The notes: generated from the sequence alone by a model not told the origin. Shown: positions 1 through 6,457, numbered from the stretch's first letter. The stretch is 7,444 nt of DNA from DASTRU01 sp035761045 (GCA_035761045.1 DASTRU010000249.1:1-7444), one strand, 5' to 3'. Program-made: numbers and translations.

Positions 1-734
1 GCTTGTTTTGCCGCGCGCAACGCAAGCAAGCGTTGCTGCATTTCGCGCAACGACGCGCGATGGACATCGAAGGCTTGGGCGAAAAGGTGGTCGAGCAACT
101 GATCGACGGCGGCATCGTTCGCACACCGGCCGACGTGTACAAGCTCGGCATCGCCAAACTCGCGGCGCTTGAACGCATGGCGGAAAAATCGGCGGGTAAT
201 TTAGTCGATGCGATCGAGCGTTCGAAGAACACGACGCTCGCGCGCTTCATCTTCGCGCTCGGTATTCGGCATGTGGGCGAAACAACCGCGAAGGATCTCG
301 CGCGTCACTTCGGTGGACTTGATGCATTGATGCAGGCCGACGAAGCCGCCTTGCTCGAGGTGCCCGATGTCGGGCCCATCGTGGCGGCTTCCGTCGCACG
401 TTTTTTCGCCGAGCCGCACAACCGCGAAGTCGTCGAACAATTGCGCGCGGCCGGCGTGCATTGGAGCGAGCACGCGCGGGCGGCATCAGCCGCGGCATTG
501 CCGCTTTCCGGAAAAACATTCGTACTTACCGGCACCTTGCCCACGATGACACGCGAGGATGCGAAGGCACGCATCGAAGCCGCGGGCGGCAAGGTGGCTG
601 GCTCGGTATCGAAGAAGACGGATTACGTCGTCGCGGGCGCCGAGGCCGGCAGCAAACTCGCCAAGGCGCACGAGTTGAAGGTGCCGGTGCTCGATGAGCC
701 CGGTTTGCTCGACCTCCTTAAGGCTTCCACATGA
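1..734 (+). CDS. ligA: NAD-dependent DNA ligase LigA, C-terminal part (5' end outside window)
   Basis: LigA seals nicks in duplex DNA using NAD+ in replication and repair. Only about the last 243 residues are present. The frame is already open at the left edge and the TTG at position 3 is an internal Leu codon, not a start. The fragment opens on the last Cys of the zinc finger (LFC, followed by AQRKQALLHF). The helix-hairpin-helix domain follows (RRAMDIEGLGEKVV, then ALGIRHVGE and VPDVGPIVA). It ends with a BRCT domain from about base 498 (LSGKTFVLTGTL, EAAGGKVAGSVSKKTDYVV, GSKLAKA). The adenylation and OB domains lie upstream of the window. The stop overlaps the start of def as ATGA, so def is probably translationally coupled. 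The C-terminus looks intact and normal. Confidence 0.97.
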   Translation, partial: LFCRAQRKQALLHFAQRRAMDIEGLGEKVVEQLIDGGIVRTPADVYKLGIAKLAALERMAEKSAGNLVDAIERSKNTTLARFIFALGIRHVGETTAKDLARHFGGLDALMQADEAALLEVPDVGPIVAASVARFFAEPHNREVVEQLRAAGVHWSEHARAASAAALPLSGKTFVLTGTLPTMTREDAKARIEAAGGKVAGSVSKKTDYVVAGAEAGSKLAKAHELKVPVLDEPGLLDLLKAST

Positions 735-1267
735 TCCGCGACCTGTTGCGCATGGGCGATCCACGCTTGCTGATGCGCGCGAGCGAAGTACACGCCTTCG
801 ACACGCCCGAACTCACCGCGCTATTGCGCGATATGCGCGAGACCATGGCCGCGCATAACGGCGCGGGCATCGCCGCGCCGCAAATCGGCGTGCCGTTGCG
901 TGTCGTTATCTTTGGTACCGGCGCGCCCAATCCTCGTTATCCGCAAGCACCCGTTATTCCGCCCACGGTGTTGATCAACCCGATCCTCGAACCGCTTGGC
1001 GACGCGATGGAAGAGGGCTGGGAAGGGTGTCTTAGCGTGCCGGGCCTGCGCGGCAAGGTGCCGCGTTATACGCAATTGCGTTATCGCGGCGCGGACGAAC
1101 ATGGCGTGGCGATCGACCGCACCGTTAGCGGTTTTCACGCGCGCGTGGTGCAACACGAATGCGACCACCTCGACGGCGTTTTGTACCCGATGCGCATGCG
1201 CGATATGCGCGAGTTCGGTTTCGTGGACGTGCTGTTTCCGGAACTCGCGTTAAATCATCCGCGTTGA
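731..1267 (+). CDS. def: Peptide deformylase
   Basis: This metalloenzyme removes the N-formyl group from the initiator methionine of new proteins in the cytosol. The product has 178 residues, a usual length. All three family motifs are present: GAGIAAPQIG (residues 44-53), EGCLSVPG (98-105) and QHECDHLDG (141-149). The metal ligands are therefore Cys100, His142 and His146, with Glu143 as catalytic base. The ATG is placed by its ATGA overlap with the ligA stop and a weak AAGG 7 bases upstream. No fmt gene is adjacent, unlike the common def-fmt pair, so this may be a second deformylase copy. That is an inference, since the rest of the genome is not visible. The ligA-def neighbourhood is familiar from Burkholderiales-type genomes. 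Confidence 0.96.
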   Translation: MIRDLLRMGDPRLLMRASEVHAFDTPELTALLRDMRETMAAHNGAGIAAPQIGVPLRVVIFGTGAPNPRYPQAPVIPPTVLINPILEPLGDAMEEGWEGCLSVPGLRGKVPRYTQLRYRGADEHGVAIDRTVSGFHARVVQHECDHLDGVLYPMRMRDMREFGFVDVLFPELALNHPR

Positions 1268-1276
1268 ATCGTTGGC

Positions 1277-2167
1277 ATGGAGTTTGTCGCCGCCTTGCTT
1301 GCGAACACGGTCGCGTATGGACTCGTGCTGTTTCTCGTATGCGCGGGGTTGACGATCGCGTTTAGCTTCATGGGGACTTTGAGTTTCGCGCATGGCGCCT
1401 TTTACGCGCTGGGCGCTTATATCGGCTTTAGCGTCGCGGCGGCATTCAACGCTTACGGGTTTTGGCTCGCGCTTCTTGTCTCGCCCATCGTCGTTGGGGT
1501 GTTGGGCAGCGTGATCGAAGTCAGCGTGTTGCGGGCCGTGCGCCCGCGCGGGCATATGGCCGAGCTGCTCGCCACCTTTGGCGTTGGCGTGGTGATCATC
1601 GAGGCGATTCCGTTCATATGGGGCCGTAGCGCGTTGCCGAGTTACGCGCCGCAGGTGCTTGAACAATCGATCGAGTTTGGCGGCTGGCGCATTTCCGCGT
1701 TACGCGCGGCCACCTGCGGCGCGGCGGTCTTGGCGTTACTCGTATTCGCTTGGATCGTGACGCGAACACGCGCGGGGTTAGTACTGCGCGCGGCGCAAGA
1801 TCAACCCTTGATGGTGGAATGCGCCGGTATCAATTTGCCGCGTTGGCAAGCCGTGGCGTTTGGCGTGAGTGCGGCGCTGGCGGCGTTTGGCGGCGTGCTG
1901 GGCGGGAATTTAATGGTGATCGAGCCATCGATGGCCGCTGGCGTCACGATGCTTGGCTTTATCGTGATCGTCACTGGGGGCTTGGGAAGTTTGCGCGGCG
2001 CTTTTATCGCGTCGATGCTCGTTGCGTTGGTGTCCACCTTCGCGGCGGTGCTTCCGGGCGCGTTGTTGGGTGCGCCGCTATCGCGCTGGGCACCAGCCGC
2101 GCCGTTGTTGCTCATGATTGGCGTATTGCTCGTGCGCGGCGAGCACGTGGTGAAGGGACGCTTGTGA
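1277..2167 (+). CDS. livH: HAAT-family ABC transporter permease (LivH type)
   Basis: This is an inner-membrane permease of the branched-chain/hydrophobic amino-acid transporter family, 296 residues, almost wholly hydrophobic. Family landmarks are the N-terminal helix with FAHGAFYALGAY (residues 37-48, the family's NFAHGEFLMLGAY region), a Leu/Ala-rich ATFGVGVVIIEA stretch after the first cytoplasmic loop, the coupling loop TRAGLVLRAAQDQP...AGI (165-185) that contacts the ATPase, and VTGGLGSLRGAF (232-243) before the last helices. The start lies 9 bases after the def stop, with no clear Shine-Dalgarno, so expression may rely on reinitiation. The substrate cannot be read from the sequence. 'Branched-chain amino acid' is the family default, and members also carry urea, amides or aromatic compounds. 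It should pair with the next gene, LivM. Confidence 0.92.
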   Translation: MEFVAALLANTVAYGLVLFLVCAGLTIAFSFMGTLSFAHGAFYALGAYIGFSVAAAFNAYGFWLALLVSPIVVGVLGSVIEVSVLRAVRPRGHMAELLATFGVGVVIIEAIPFIWGRSALPSYAPQVLEQSIEFGGWRISALRAATCGAAVLALLVFAWIVTRTRAGLVLRAAQDQPLMVECAGINLPRWQAVAFGVSAALAAFGGVLGGNLMVIEPSMAAGVTMLGFIVIVTGGLGSLRGAFIASMLVALVSTFAAVLPGALLGAPLSRWAPAAPLLLMIGVLLVRGEHVVKGRL

Positions 2168-3096
2168 GCGGTGTTGCGCTTAGGCGTTGCCTGCCCGCCG
2201 CCAGCTGCGCGGTCGCGTGGGCGTTGGCGTGCCGATGGGGATGGGTGCCTTCGTCGGCCTTCGCGCAGTTCTTGGTGTTGTCGCTTGGCGCCACGTCGTT
2301 GCGTTTGCTCGCCGGCACGACGGGTTTATTTAGCTTTAGCCACGCCATTCATGCCGCCACGGGCGCCTATGCCGTCGCTTGGACCATGCGTGTGTTGAGC
2401 GAGGGCAACGCCAATGCGTACGGCGCAAGCGTCGCGCTCGCGGTGATGCCGCTTATCGCCGCCATCGTCGCCATGGTGGTCGCTTGGCCCGTGGGGCATT
2501 TGCTTAAAACACGGTCGGGTACCGCGTATGCCATGTTGACCTTCGCGATTGGCGAATGCATTCATCTCGTTGCACTGGCCGCGCCCACCGTGTTTGGCGG
2601 CGAGGCCGGCGTGAGCATGGACCGCACGTTGGGAACGGGTGCCGACTTTGCTTGGATCGTGCAATGCGCGTGGTGGTTGCTTGCCATGATCGCCTTGGCG
2701 TTCATCGATAAAAGCGCGTTCGCGCAAGGCCTGCGCGCGGTGCGCGACGATGCGTTGCGCGCGCAAACCATGGGAATCGATGCGCCCGCATTGCGTCGTC
2801 GCGTCAACGTACTCGCGGCCGGGGTTGCGGGACTCGCGGGCGCGCTAAGCGTGATCGAATTCGAGATCGTGACGCCCGAGGCGTACGCGATCTCTCATTC
2901 ATCGATATGGCTTATCGCGATGTTGTTGGGTGGCATGCATCGGTTCGTGGGGCCGGTGGTGGGCGCGAGTCTCGTGCTGTTGTGTAGCACCGTGGTCGCG
3001 CAATGGACCAGCGCGTGGCCGTTGGTATTGGGCGCCGTGTTTGTCGCGGGCGTGTTGTTTCGTCCGCAGGGTGTGATCGCGCCTTCGCGCGCTTGA
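2164..3096 (+). CDS. livM: HAAT-family ABC transporter permease (LivM type)
   Basis: This is the second membrane subunit, 310 residues from a GTG start at 2164. The GTG overlaps the livH stop as GTGA, which fixes the start even though the frame is open for about 400 bases further upstream inside livH. Family landmarks are LLAGTTGLFSFSHAIHAATGAY (split here as residues 48-57 and 58-69, matching the LivM GQLSLGHAAFFGIGAY region), the coupling loop GLRAVRDDALRAQTMGI (189-205), and the C-terminal series IAMLLGGMHRFVGPVVGAS and GVLFRPQGV. The N-terminal extension before the first helix is short. It would dimerise with LivH to form the channel. The TGATG junction with livG indicates coupling. Nothing suggests damage. 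The substrate is unknown. Confidence 0.92.
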   Translation: MSGVALRRCLPAASCAVAWALACRWGWVPSSAFAQFLVLSLGATSLRLLAGTTGLFSFSHAIHAATGAYAVAWTMRVLSEGNANAYGASVALAVMPLIAAIVAMVVAWPVGHLLKTRSGTAYAMLTFAIGECIHLVALAAPTVFGGEAGVSMDRTLGTGADFAWIVQCAWWLLAMIALAFIDKSAFAQGLRAVRDDALRAQTMGIDAPALRRRVNVLAAGVAGLAGALSVIEFEIVTPEAYAISHSSIWLIAMLLGGMHRFVGPVVGASLVLLCSTVVAQWTSAWPLVLGAVFVAGVLFRPQGVIAPSRA

Positions 3097-3791
3097 TGAC
3101 AACCATCGTCGCCATGAATACACCCGCGCTTGTCATCGACCATTTGCATGTCGCGCGCGGTGAGTGCGTGGTGTTGACCGGCGTTGATCTACGCGTCGAC
3201 ACGGGTGAGCGTGCGTGGATCGCCGGACCAAACGGCGCCGGTAAAACCACGTTGTTGGATGCGATAAGCGGTGCGGTAGACACCACGCGCGGCACGATCC
3301 GTTTGCACGGCCGCCGAATCGAACGCGCGTCGATCGCCGCCCGCGCGCGTGAAGGTTTAGGCCGAAGCTTTCAAGCGGCGCGCTTGTTTCCGTCCGCCAC
3401 CGTGCGCGAACAACTAACTCTCGCGCGACAGCCGCATTCCTTAGGTTTGCGCACGTTACCCGTCGATGCGCAGATCGACCCGTGGGCCGCCCGACTCGGT
3501 TTAACCGAATGGCTTGACACCCCGGCCGATCGCCTCGGGCAAGCGCAGCGCAAGCTCATTGACCTTGCGATCGCCTTGGTGGCCAAGCCTCGCGTGTTGT
3601 TGTTGGACGAACCCTCGGCTGGATTAACGCGCGATGAAGCACGACGGATGTACGACTGGTTGCATCACGCCACCACGAGCGTGACATGCATATTGGTTGA
3701 ACATGACGCCACTCTCGCGCAACGCTTCACCCGCCGCACGTATGCGTTGAACGAAGGGCGTCTCACGCTCATGCGGACGCAAAATGCTTGA
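3096..3791 (+). CDS. livG: HAAT-family ABC transporter ATPase (LivG type) with degenerate signature motif
   Basis: This is a cytoplasmic ATPase subunit of 231 residues starting at ATG 3096, within the TGATG overlap with livM. ATG 3114 is an alternative start. Canonical elements are Walker A GPNGAGKTT (residues 44-52, Lys50), Q-loop Gln93 in GRSFQAARLFP, Walker B LLLDEP (168-173, Glu172) and H-loop VEHD with His203. The odd point is the ABC signature. Aligned without gaps from LDEP backwards, the usual LivG L-S/A-Y-G-Q is here LGQAQ (147-151), so the invariant Gly is Ala150 and the Ser/Ala position is Gly. The protein is shorter than typical LivG (about 250) because it stops soon after the last strand and lacks the usual C-terminal BCA-type tail. 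It forms a pair with the next gene. The family call is firm; the functional effect of the changes is inference. Confidence 0.9.
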   Translation: MTTIVAMNTPALVIDHLHVARGECVVLTGVDLRVDTGERAWIAGPNGAGKTTLLDAISGAVDTTRGTIRLHGRRIERASIAARAREGLGRSFQAARLFPSATVREQLTLARQPHSLGLRTLPVDAQIDPWAARLGLTEWLDTPADRLGQAQRKLIDLAIALVAKPRVLLLDEPSAGLTRDEARRMYDWLHHATTSVTCILVEHDATLAQRFTRRTYALNEGRLTLMRTQNA

Positions 3792-4410
3792 GATCGAAAA
3801 ATTAAGCGTCGTGCTCGGCTCGCGCCGCGTGCTCGACGAGGTATCGCTTCGCGTATCGTCCGGTTCGCTCGTATCCATCAGCGGCCGTAATGGCAGCGGT
3901 CGGTCCACCTTGTTGCGCGCCGTGGCGGGCGCGGTTCAGCGTACCGGTCGCATCGCGCTCGATCATGTGGAGCTTGCCGACTTACCCGCGTGGCGCGTCG
4001 CGCGCGAAGGCGTGGGGTTCGCGCCCGATACGCGCGACGTCTTCGCGCGGCTTACCGTTGACGAACATTTCGCGCTCGTGCCGGCCGTAAGCGCGTGGAC
4101 CGATCGTTATGCCTTGCTCGATGTATTGGCGCCAATCGCGCGACGGCGTCGCGTGCATGCGGGTGCCTTGTCGGGCGGCGAGCAAAAGTTGTTGTCGATC
4201 GCGCGGTCGGCGCTGGTCGCGCGTCGTCTATGGTTGCTTGATGAGCCTTTTGAAGGACTGGCCGCGCCCATGATCGACGCGGTGGCCGCGCTCATACAAC
4301 AAGCACGTGCCGCCGAGGTCACGGTGATAGTGGCCGACGGCGCCGCGCCCAACACCTTAAGCGAAGCCAGCATGCGGTTAAGCATCGAAGGCGGACGACT
4401 TAGATCATGA
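3784..4410 (+). CDS. livF: HAAT-family ABC transporter ATPase (LivF type) with altered Walker A and lost H-loop residue
   Basis: This is the second ATPase subunit, 208 residues against roughly 233-240 in typical LivF, and it overlaps livG by 8 bases. LivF character shows in GVGFAPDTRDVFARLTVDEHF (residues 79-99, split from the family's VPEGRRVF..LTVEEN) and a perfect signature LSGGEQ (129-134). Walker B is LWLLDEP (Asp153, Glu154). Two key positions are changed. Walker A reads GRNGSGRST (34-42), with Arg40 (CGG at 3901-3903) for the invariant Lys. The segment that is normally V-E-Q/H reads VADG (183-186), so the H-loop position is Gly186. The frame is otherwise open and composition matches its neighbours, so this is not a decayed gene by frameshift. 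It may be a weakly hydrolysing or ATP-binding-only partner; that is inference. Confidence 0.87.
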   Translation: MLEIEKLSVVLGSRRVLDEVSLRVSSGSLVSISGRNGSGRSTLLRAVAGAVQRTGRIALDHVELADLPAWRVAREGVGFAPDTRDVFARLTVDEHFALVPAVSAWTDRYALLDVLAPIARRRRVHAGALSGGEQKLLSIARSALVARRLWLLDEPFEGLAAPMIDAVAALIQQARAAEVTVIVADGAAPNTLSEASMRLSIEGGRLRS

Positions 4411-5405
4411 CGAACTCATCGTTACCGCATTCAATAACCAAGCATGCCGAGCTTGGCGCGAGTGGAACTCTCGATCCGCAGATCGAGGAAGTGCTGCGGC
4501 TCATCGAACGCGCCGGCCGCCCTGCGTATCAACACCTTGGCGCTCGGCAAGCTCGCATCGAGTACGAGAAAGCGGCGCGAGTATTAGAGATCGCGCCCGT
4601 CACGGTGCACCGCGTGGAAAACTTAGTCGTTGAACACGCCGACCTAAGGATTCCGGTACGGTTGTATTGGCCGCGCGAACCGAATGCGTGGGACCGTTTG
4701 CCGGCATTGGTGCTCGCGCACGGCGGCGGGTTTACCGTGGGTTCGGTCGATACCATCGATTCAATCGCACGCCTTGTATGTCGCGATGCCGATTGTTGCG
4801 TGATGTCGGTCGATTACCGCCTCGCGCCCGAGCATCCGTTTCCCGCGGCGTTCGACGATGTATGGGCCGTGCTTCGCTTCGCGTTCGAGCAAGCCGGCGC
4901 ATTAGGACTCGACGCGGCACGCATCGCGGTCGGTGGCGATTCGGCCGGAGGCACGCTCGCGGCGGCCTGCGCGATCGCCGCGCGCGATCACGATCTACCG
5001 CTCGCGCTGCAATGGTTGATCTACCCCGGTACCGAAGCCGAACAAAACACGCGCTCGCATCACGCATACGCCAAGGGCTACCTTCTTCAACGCGAGACGA
5101 TTCTTTGGTTCTTCGCGCACTATCTTCGCGATCATCGCGACCGGTTTGATTGGCGCTTCGCGCCCTTGCATGCGTTGGATGTTCGCGGCGTGGCGCCCGC
5201 GTGGATCGCGGTGGCGGAGTTCGACCCGTTGGTGGACGAAGGCGTTTCGTACGCGTGTCGGCTCATGCAAAACGACGTGCCGACCGAGCTTGCGTTTTAC
5301 CCGGGCGCGGTGCATGCATTTTTTAATATGGGTGGACGCGTCAAGCTCGCGCGCCGCGCGCATGCGGACGCGATCGTGGCCTTACGAAAGGCATTCACGG
5401 CATGA
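4407..5405 (+). CDS. Alpha/beta hydrolase, hormone-sensitive lipase family (bacterial esterase family IV)
   Basis: This is a predicted carboxylesterase or lipase of 332 residues with no signal peptide, so cytosolic. The oxyanion-hole motif HGGG is at residues 105-108. The nucleophile elbow GDSAGG has Ser179 (TCG at 4941). The acid is Asp273 in AEFDPLVDEG and the base is His303 in GAVHAFFNMGG. SVDYRLAPEHPFPAAFDD (134-151) is a hallmark of the family. The N-terminal cap begins with LDPQIEEVLRLIERAGRP, as in many proteobacterial relatives. The start overlaps the livF stop as ATGA and the stop overlaps the GNAT start as ATGA, so it belongs to the transporter operon and may act on the imported compound or a derivative. 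The natural substrate is unknown. The family is certain; the role in the operon is inference. Confidence 0.94.
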   Translation: MTNSSLPHSITKHAELGASGTLDPQIEEVLRLIERAGRPAYQHLGARQARIEYEKAARVLEIAPVTVHRVENLVVEHADLRIPVRLYWPREPNAWDRLPALVLAHGGGFTVGSVDTIDSIARLVCRDADCCVMSVDYRLAPEHPFPAAFDDVWAVLRFAFEQAGALGLDAARIAVGGDSAGGTLAAACAIAARDHDLPLALQWLIYPGTEAEQNTRSHHAYAKGYLLQRETILWFFAHYLRDHRDRFDWRFAPLHALDVRGVAPAWIAVAEFDPLVDEGVSYACRLMQNDVPTELAFYPGAVHAFFNMGGRVKLARRAHADAIVALRKAFTA

Positions 5406-5824
5406 CGATCATCACGGGTTCATGGCGGGCGCTTGCGCCTCACGCCCGACCCATTCGTTTAGACGTGTTCGTGCGCGAACAACACGTTCCGGTCGAATTG
5501 GAATGGGACGGTATCGACGAACAATGCACGCATGCGATCGCTTATGACGCGCATGGGCAACCGGTGGGAACGGGGCGTTTAGTGCCCGACGGGCATATCG
5601 GCCGCATGGCGGTGCTTAAAAACGCACGCGGGCAAGGTCATGGTGGCCGGATTCTCGAAGCGTTGGTCGCGCTTGCGCGGTCACGCGGACATCGTGAAGT
5701 GGTATTGAGCGCGCAAACGCATGCGCGCGATTTTTACGAACGGCATGGCTTTGTCGCACGTGGAGATGAGTATCTCGACGCCGATATCGCGCATATTGAG
5801 ATGCGGCGTTTGCTCGCGCCTTAA
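5402..5824 (+). CDS. GNAT family N-acetyltransferase (ElaA/YjcF-like)
   Basis: This small single-domain acetyl-CoA-dependent acetyltransferase has 140 residues. The N-terminal block RLDVFVREQHVPVELEWDGID (residues 19-39, read in two parts: VFVREQ and ELEWDGID) is typical of the ElaA/YjcF group. The acetyl-CoA pyrophosphate loop is RGQGHGG (76-82), preceded by strand IGRMAVL. The C-terminal GNAT motif is DFYERHGF, with Tyr112 as the likely general acid, and IAHIEM (129-134) matches the family's PHxxM ending. It starts in an ATGA overlap with the hydrolase, with GAAAGG at 5386-5391 as a possible ribosome binding site. Its stop overlaps the stop of the convergent minus-strand gene. The substrate is unknown; an amine made or imported by this operon is one possibility. 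Confidence 0.93.
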   Translation: MTIITGSWRALAPHARPIRLDVFVREQHVPVELEWDGIDEQCTHAIAYDAHGQPVGTGRLVPDGHIGRMAVLKNARGQGHGGRILEALVALARSRGHREVVLSAQTHARDFYERHGFVARGDEYLDADIAHIEMRRLLAP

Positions 5825-6375
5825 AACTTATAGCGCAGGCCGATGTAGCCCGAGGCACTCGCGGGTTTCGCGGGAGGCGCCCAACCATTCGCGGCCGCAT
5901 CGGTGAGTGAATACCGAACGCCTAAGCCCGAGGTGAATGCGAACGACTCCGAGTAACGCCAGTTCCACAACAAATTAAACGAGACGTCGCGTGGGTTAAG
6001 CGATGTTGAACCCGTGCCGTTGTAGGTCGTGTTCGTTTGTCCGCTGACATCGCCGGCTGTCCAGTGCGGTGGTGTTTCATCGGCGAGTCCTAATTCGGCG
6101 GAGAACGATAACCGCGCGCGTGGGCTTAAACGCCAGCCGTAACCGCCGCCTAAGTCGAATTTCAATCCATTCGCCGAAGCGGGCGTTGGTAGCGCGAGAT
6201 GCGAAACAACGCTCCACGACGAATTGATGGGAATGTCGAAAAAGCGTGTATCGGGCAGTGCCTTAAAGCCTAATGATCCCGTGGGGGCAAGGCTTGGCTG
6301 AGCGAACACGGCGGGCGTCGCCAACGCGAATAACGCGGCGAGGGCCCAGTAGCGTAATTGCACGCGCGGATCCAT
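5821..6375 (-). CDS. Putative secreted outer-membrane beta-barrel protein, family not recognised
   Basis: This is a protein of 184 residues with a clear Sec signal peptide: a charged N-terminus (MDPRVQLR), a hydrophobic core (YWALAALFALATPA) and a cleavage site after AVFA at about residue 25. The mature part has alternating amphipathic strands, for example LKFDLGGGYGWRL, RLSFSAELGLAD, VSFNLLWNWRYS and FTSGLGVRYSLTD. It ends in GYIGLRYKF, with a C-terminal Phe and aromatics at alternate positions, the usual signal for insertion by the BAM complex. Its size would suit a barrel of about 8 strands. I do not recognise the family or a function. It is preceded by a strong AGGAG. Its stop shares TTAA with the GNAT gene, so no terminator fits between them. 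Confidence 0.85.
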   Translation of the reverse strand: MDPRVQLRYWALAALFALATPAVFAQPSLAPTGSLGFKALPDTRFFDIPINSSWSVVSHLALPTPASANGLKFDLGGGYGWRLSPRARLSFSAELGLADETPPHWTAGDVSGQTNTTYNGTGSTSLNPRDVSFNLLWNWRYSESFAFTSGLGVRYSLTDAAANGWAPPAKPASASGYIGLRYKF

Positions 6376-6383
6376 GACGAAGG

Positions 6384-6388
6384 CTCCT
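6384..6388 (-). promoter_or_regulatory. Strong Shine-Dalgarno sequence of the beta-barrel gene
   Basis: On the minus strand the bases read AGGAG, 8 bases before the ATG at 6375. This is the best ribosome binding site in the window and supports that ATG as the start. It also suggests efficient, independent translation, unlike the coupled plus-strand genes. Confidence 0.8.
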
Positions 6389-6402
6389 GAGCTTGGGAAG
6401 TC

Positions 6403-6411
6403 AACTTACCA
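6403..6411 (-). promoter_or_regulatory. Possible extended -10 element upstream of the beta-barrel gene
   Basis: The minus strand reads TGGTAAGTT, a partial match to an extended -10 (TGnTATAAT). Initiation about 7 bases downstream would give a leader of roughly 20 bases that includes the AGGAG. No convincing -35 box lies 16-19 bases upstream. The 82-base gap 6376-6457 holds no terminator-like hairpin, so readthrough from the NRDE gene is equally possible. Confidence 0.2.
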
Positions 6412-6457
6412 CCGTCATCGGGCAGATGAACAGAGGGCGCATGCATTCATGTCGGGC

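Noticed and set aside
1250..1666. Minus-strand open frame of 138 residues opposite livH
   Set aside because: Rich in Arg, His, Lys and Gln with no recognisable motif; it is the mirror of a high-GC coding gene.
1750..2163. Open frame upstream of livM, giving a possible 448-residue protein
   Set aside because: The extra residues are Arg/Gly-rich and unlike LivM, they lie inside livH in another frame, and the GTGA overlap at 2164 gives a normal LivM length.
3003..3095. In-frame extension of livG from 3003
   Set aside because: It lies within the livM 3' end and shows no homology; ATG 3096 in the TGATG overlap is the natural start.
4667..5149. Plus-strand open frame of 160 residues inside the hydrolase gene
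   Set aside because: Arg-rich out-of-frame translation of a gene with a complete catalytic triad.
5800..5850. Rho-independent terminator between the convergent genes
   Set aside because: Only a 4-base GCGC match flanks the junction and there is no T-run; not a credible hairpin.
6399..6404. TTGACT on the minus strand as a -35 box for the beta-barrel gene
   Set aside because: A -10 at normal spacing would fall at 6376-6381, after the Shine-Dalgarno and next to the ATG.
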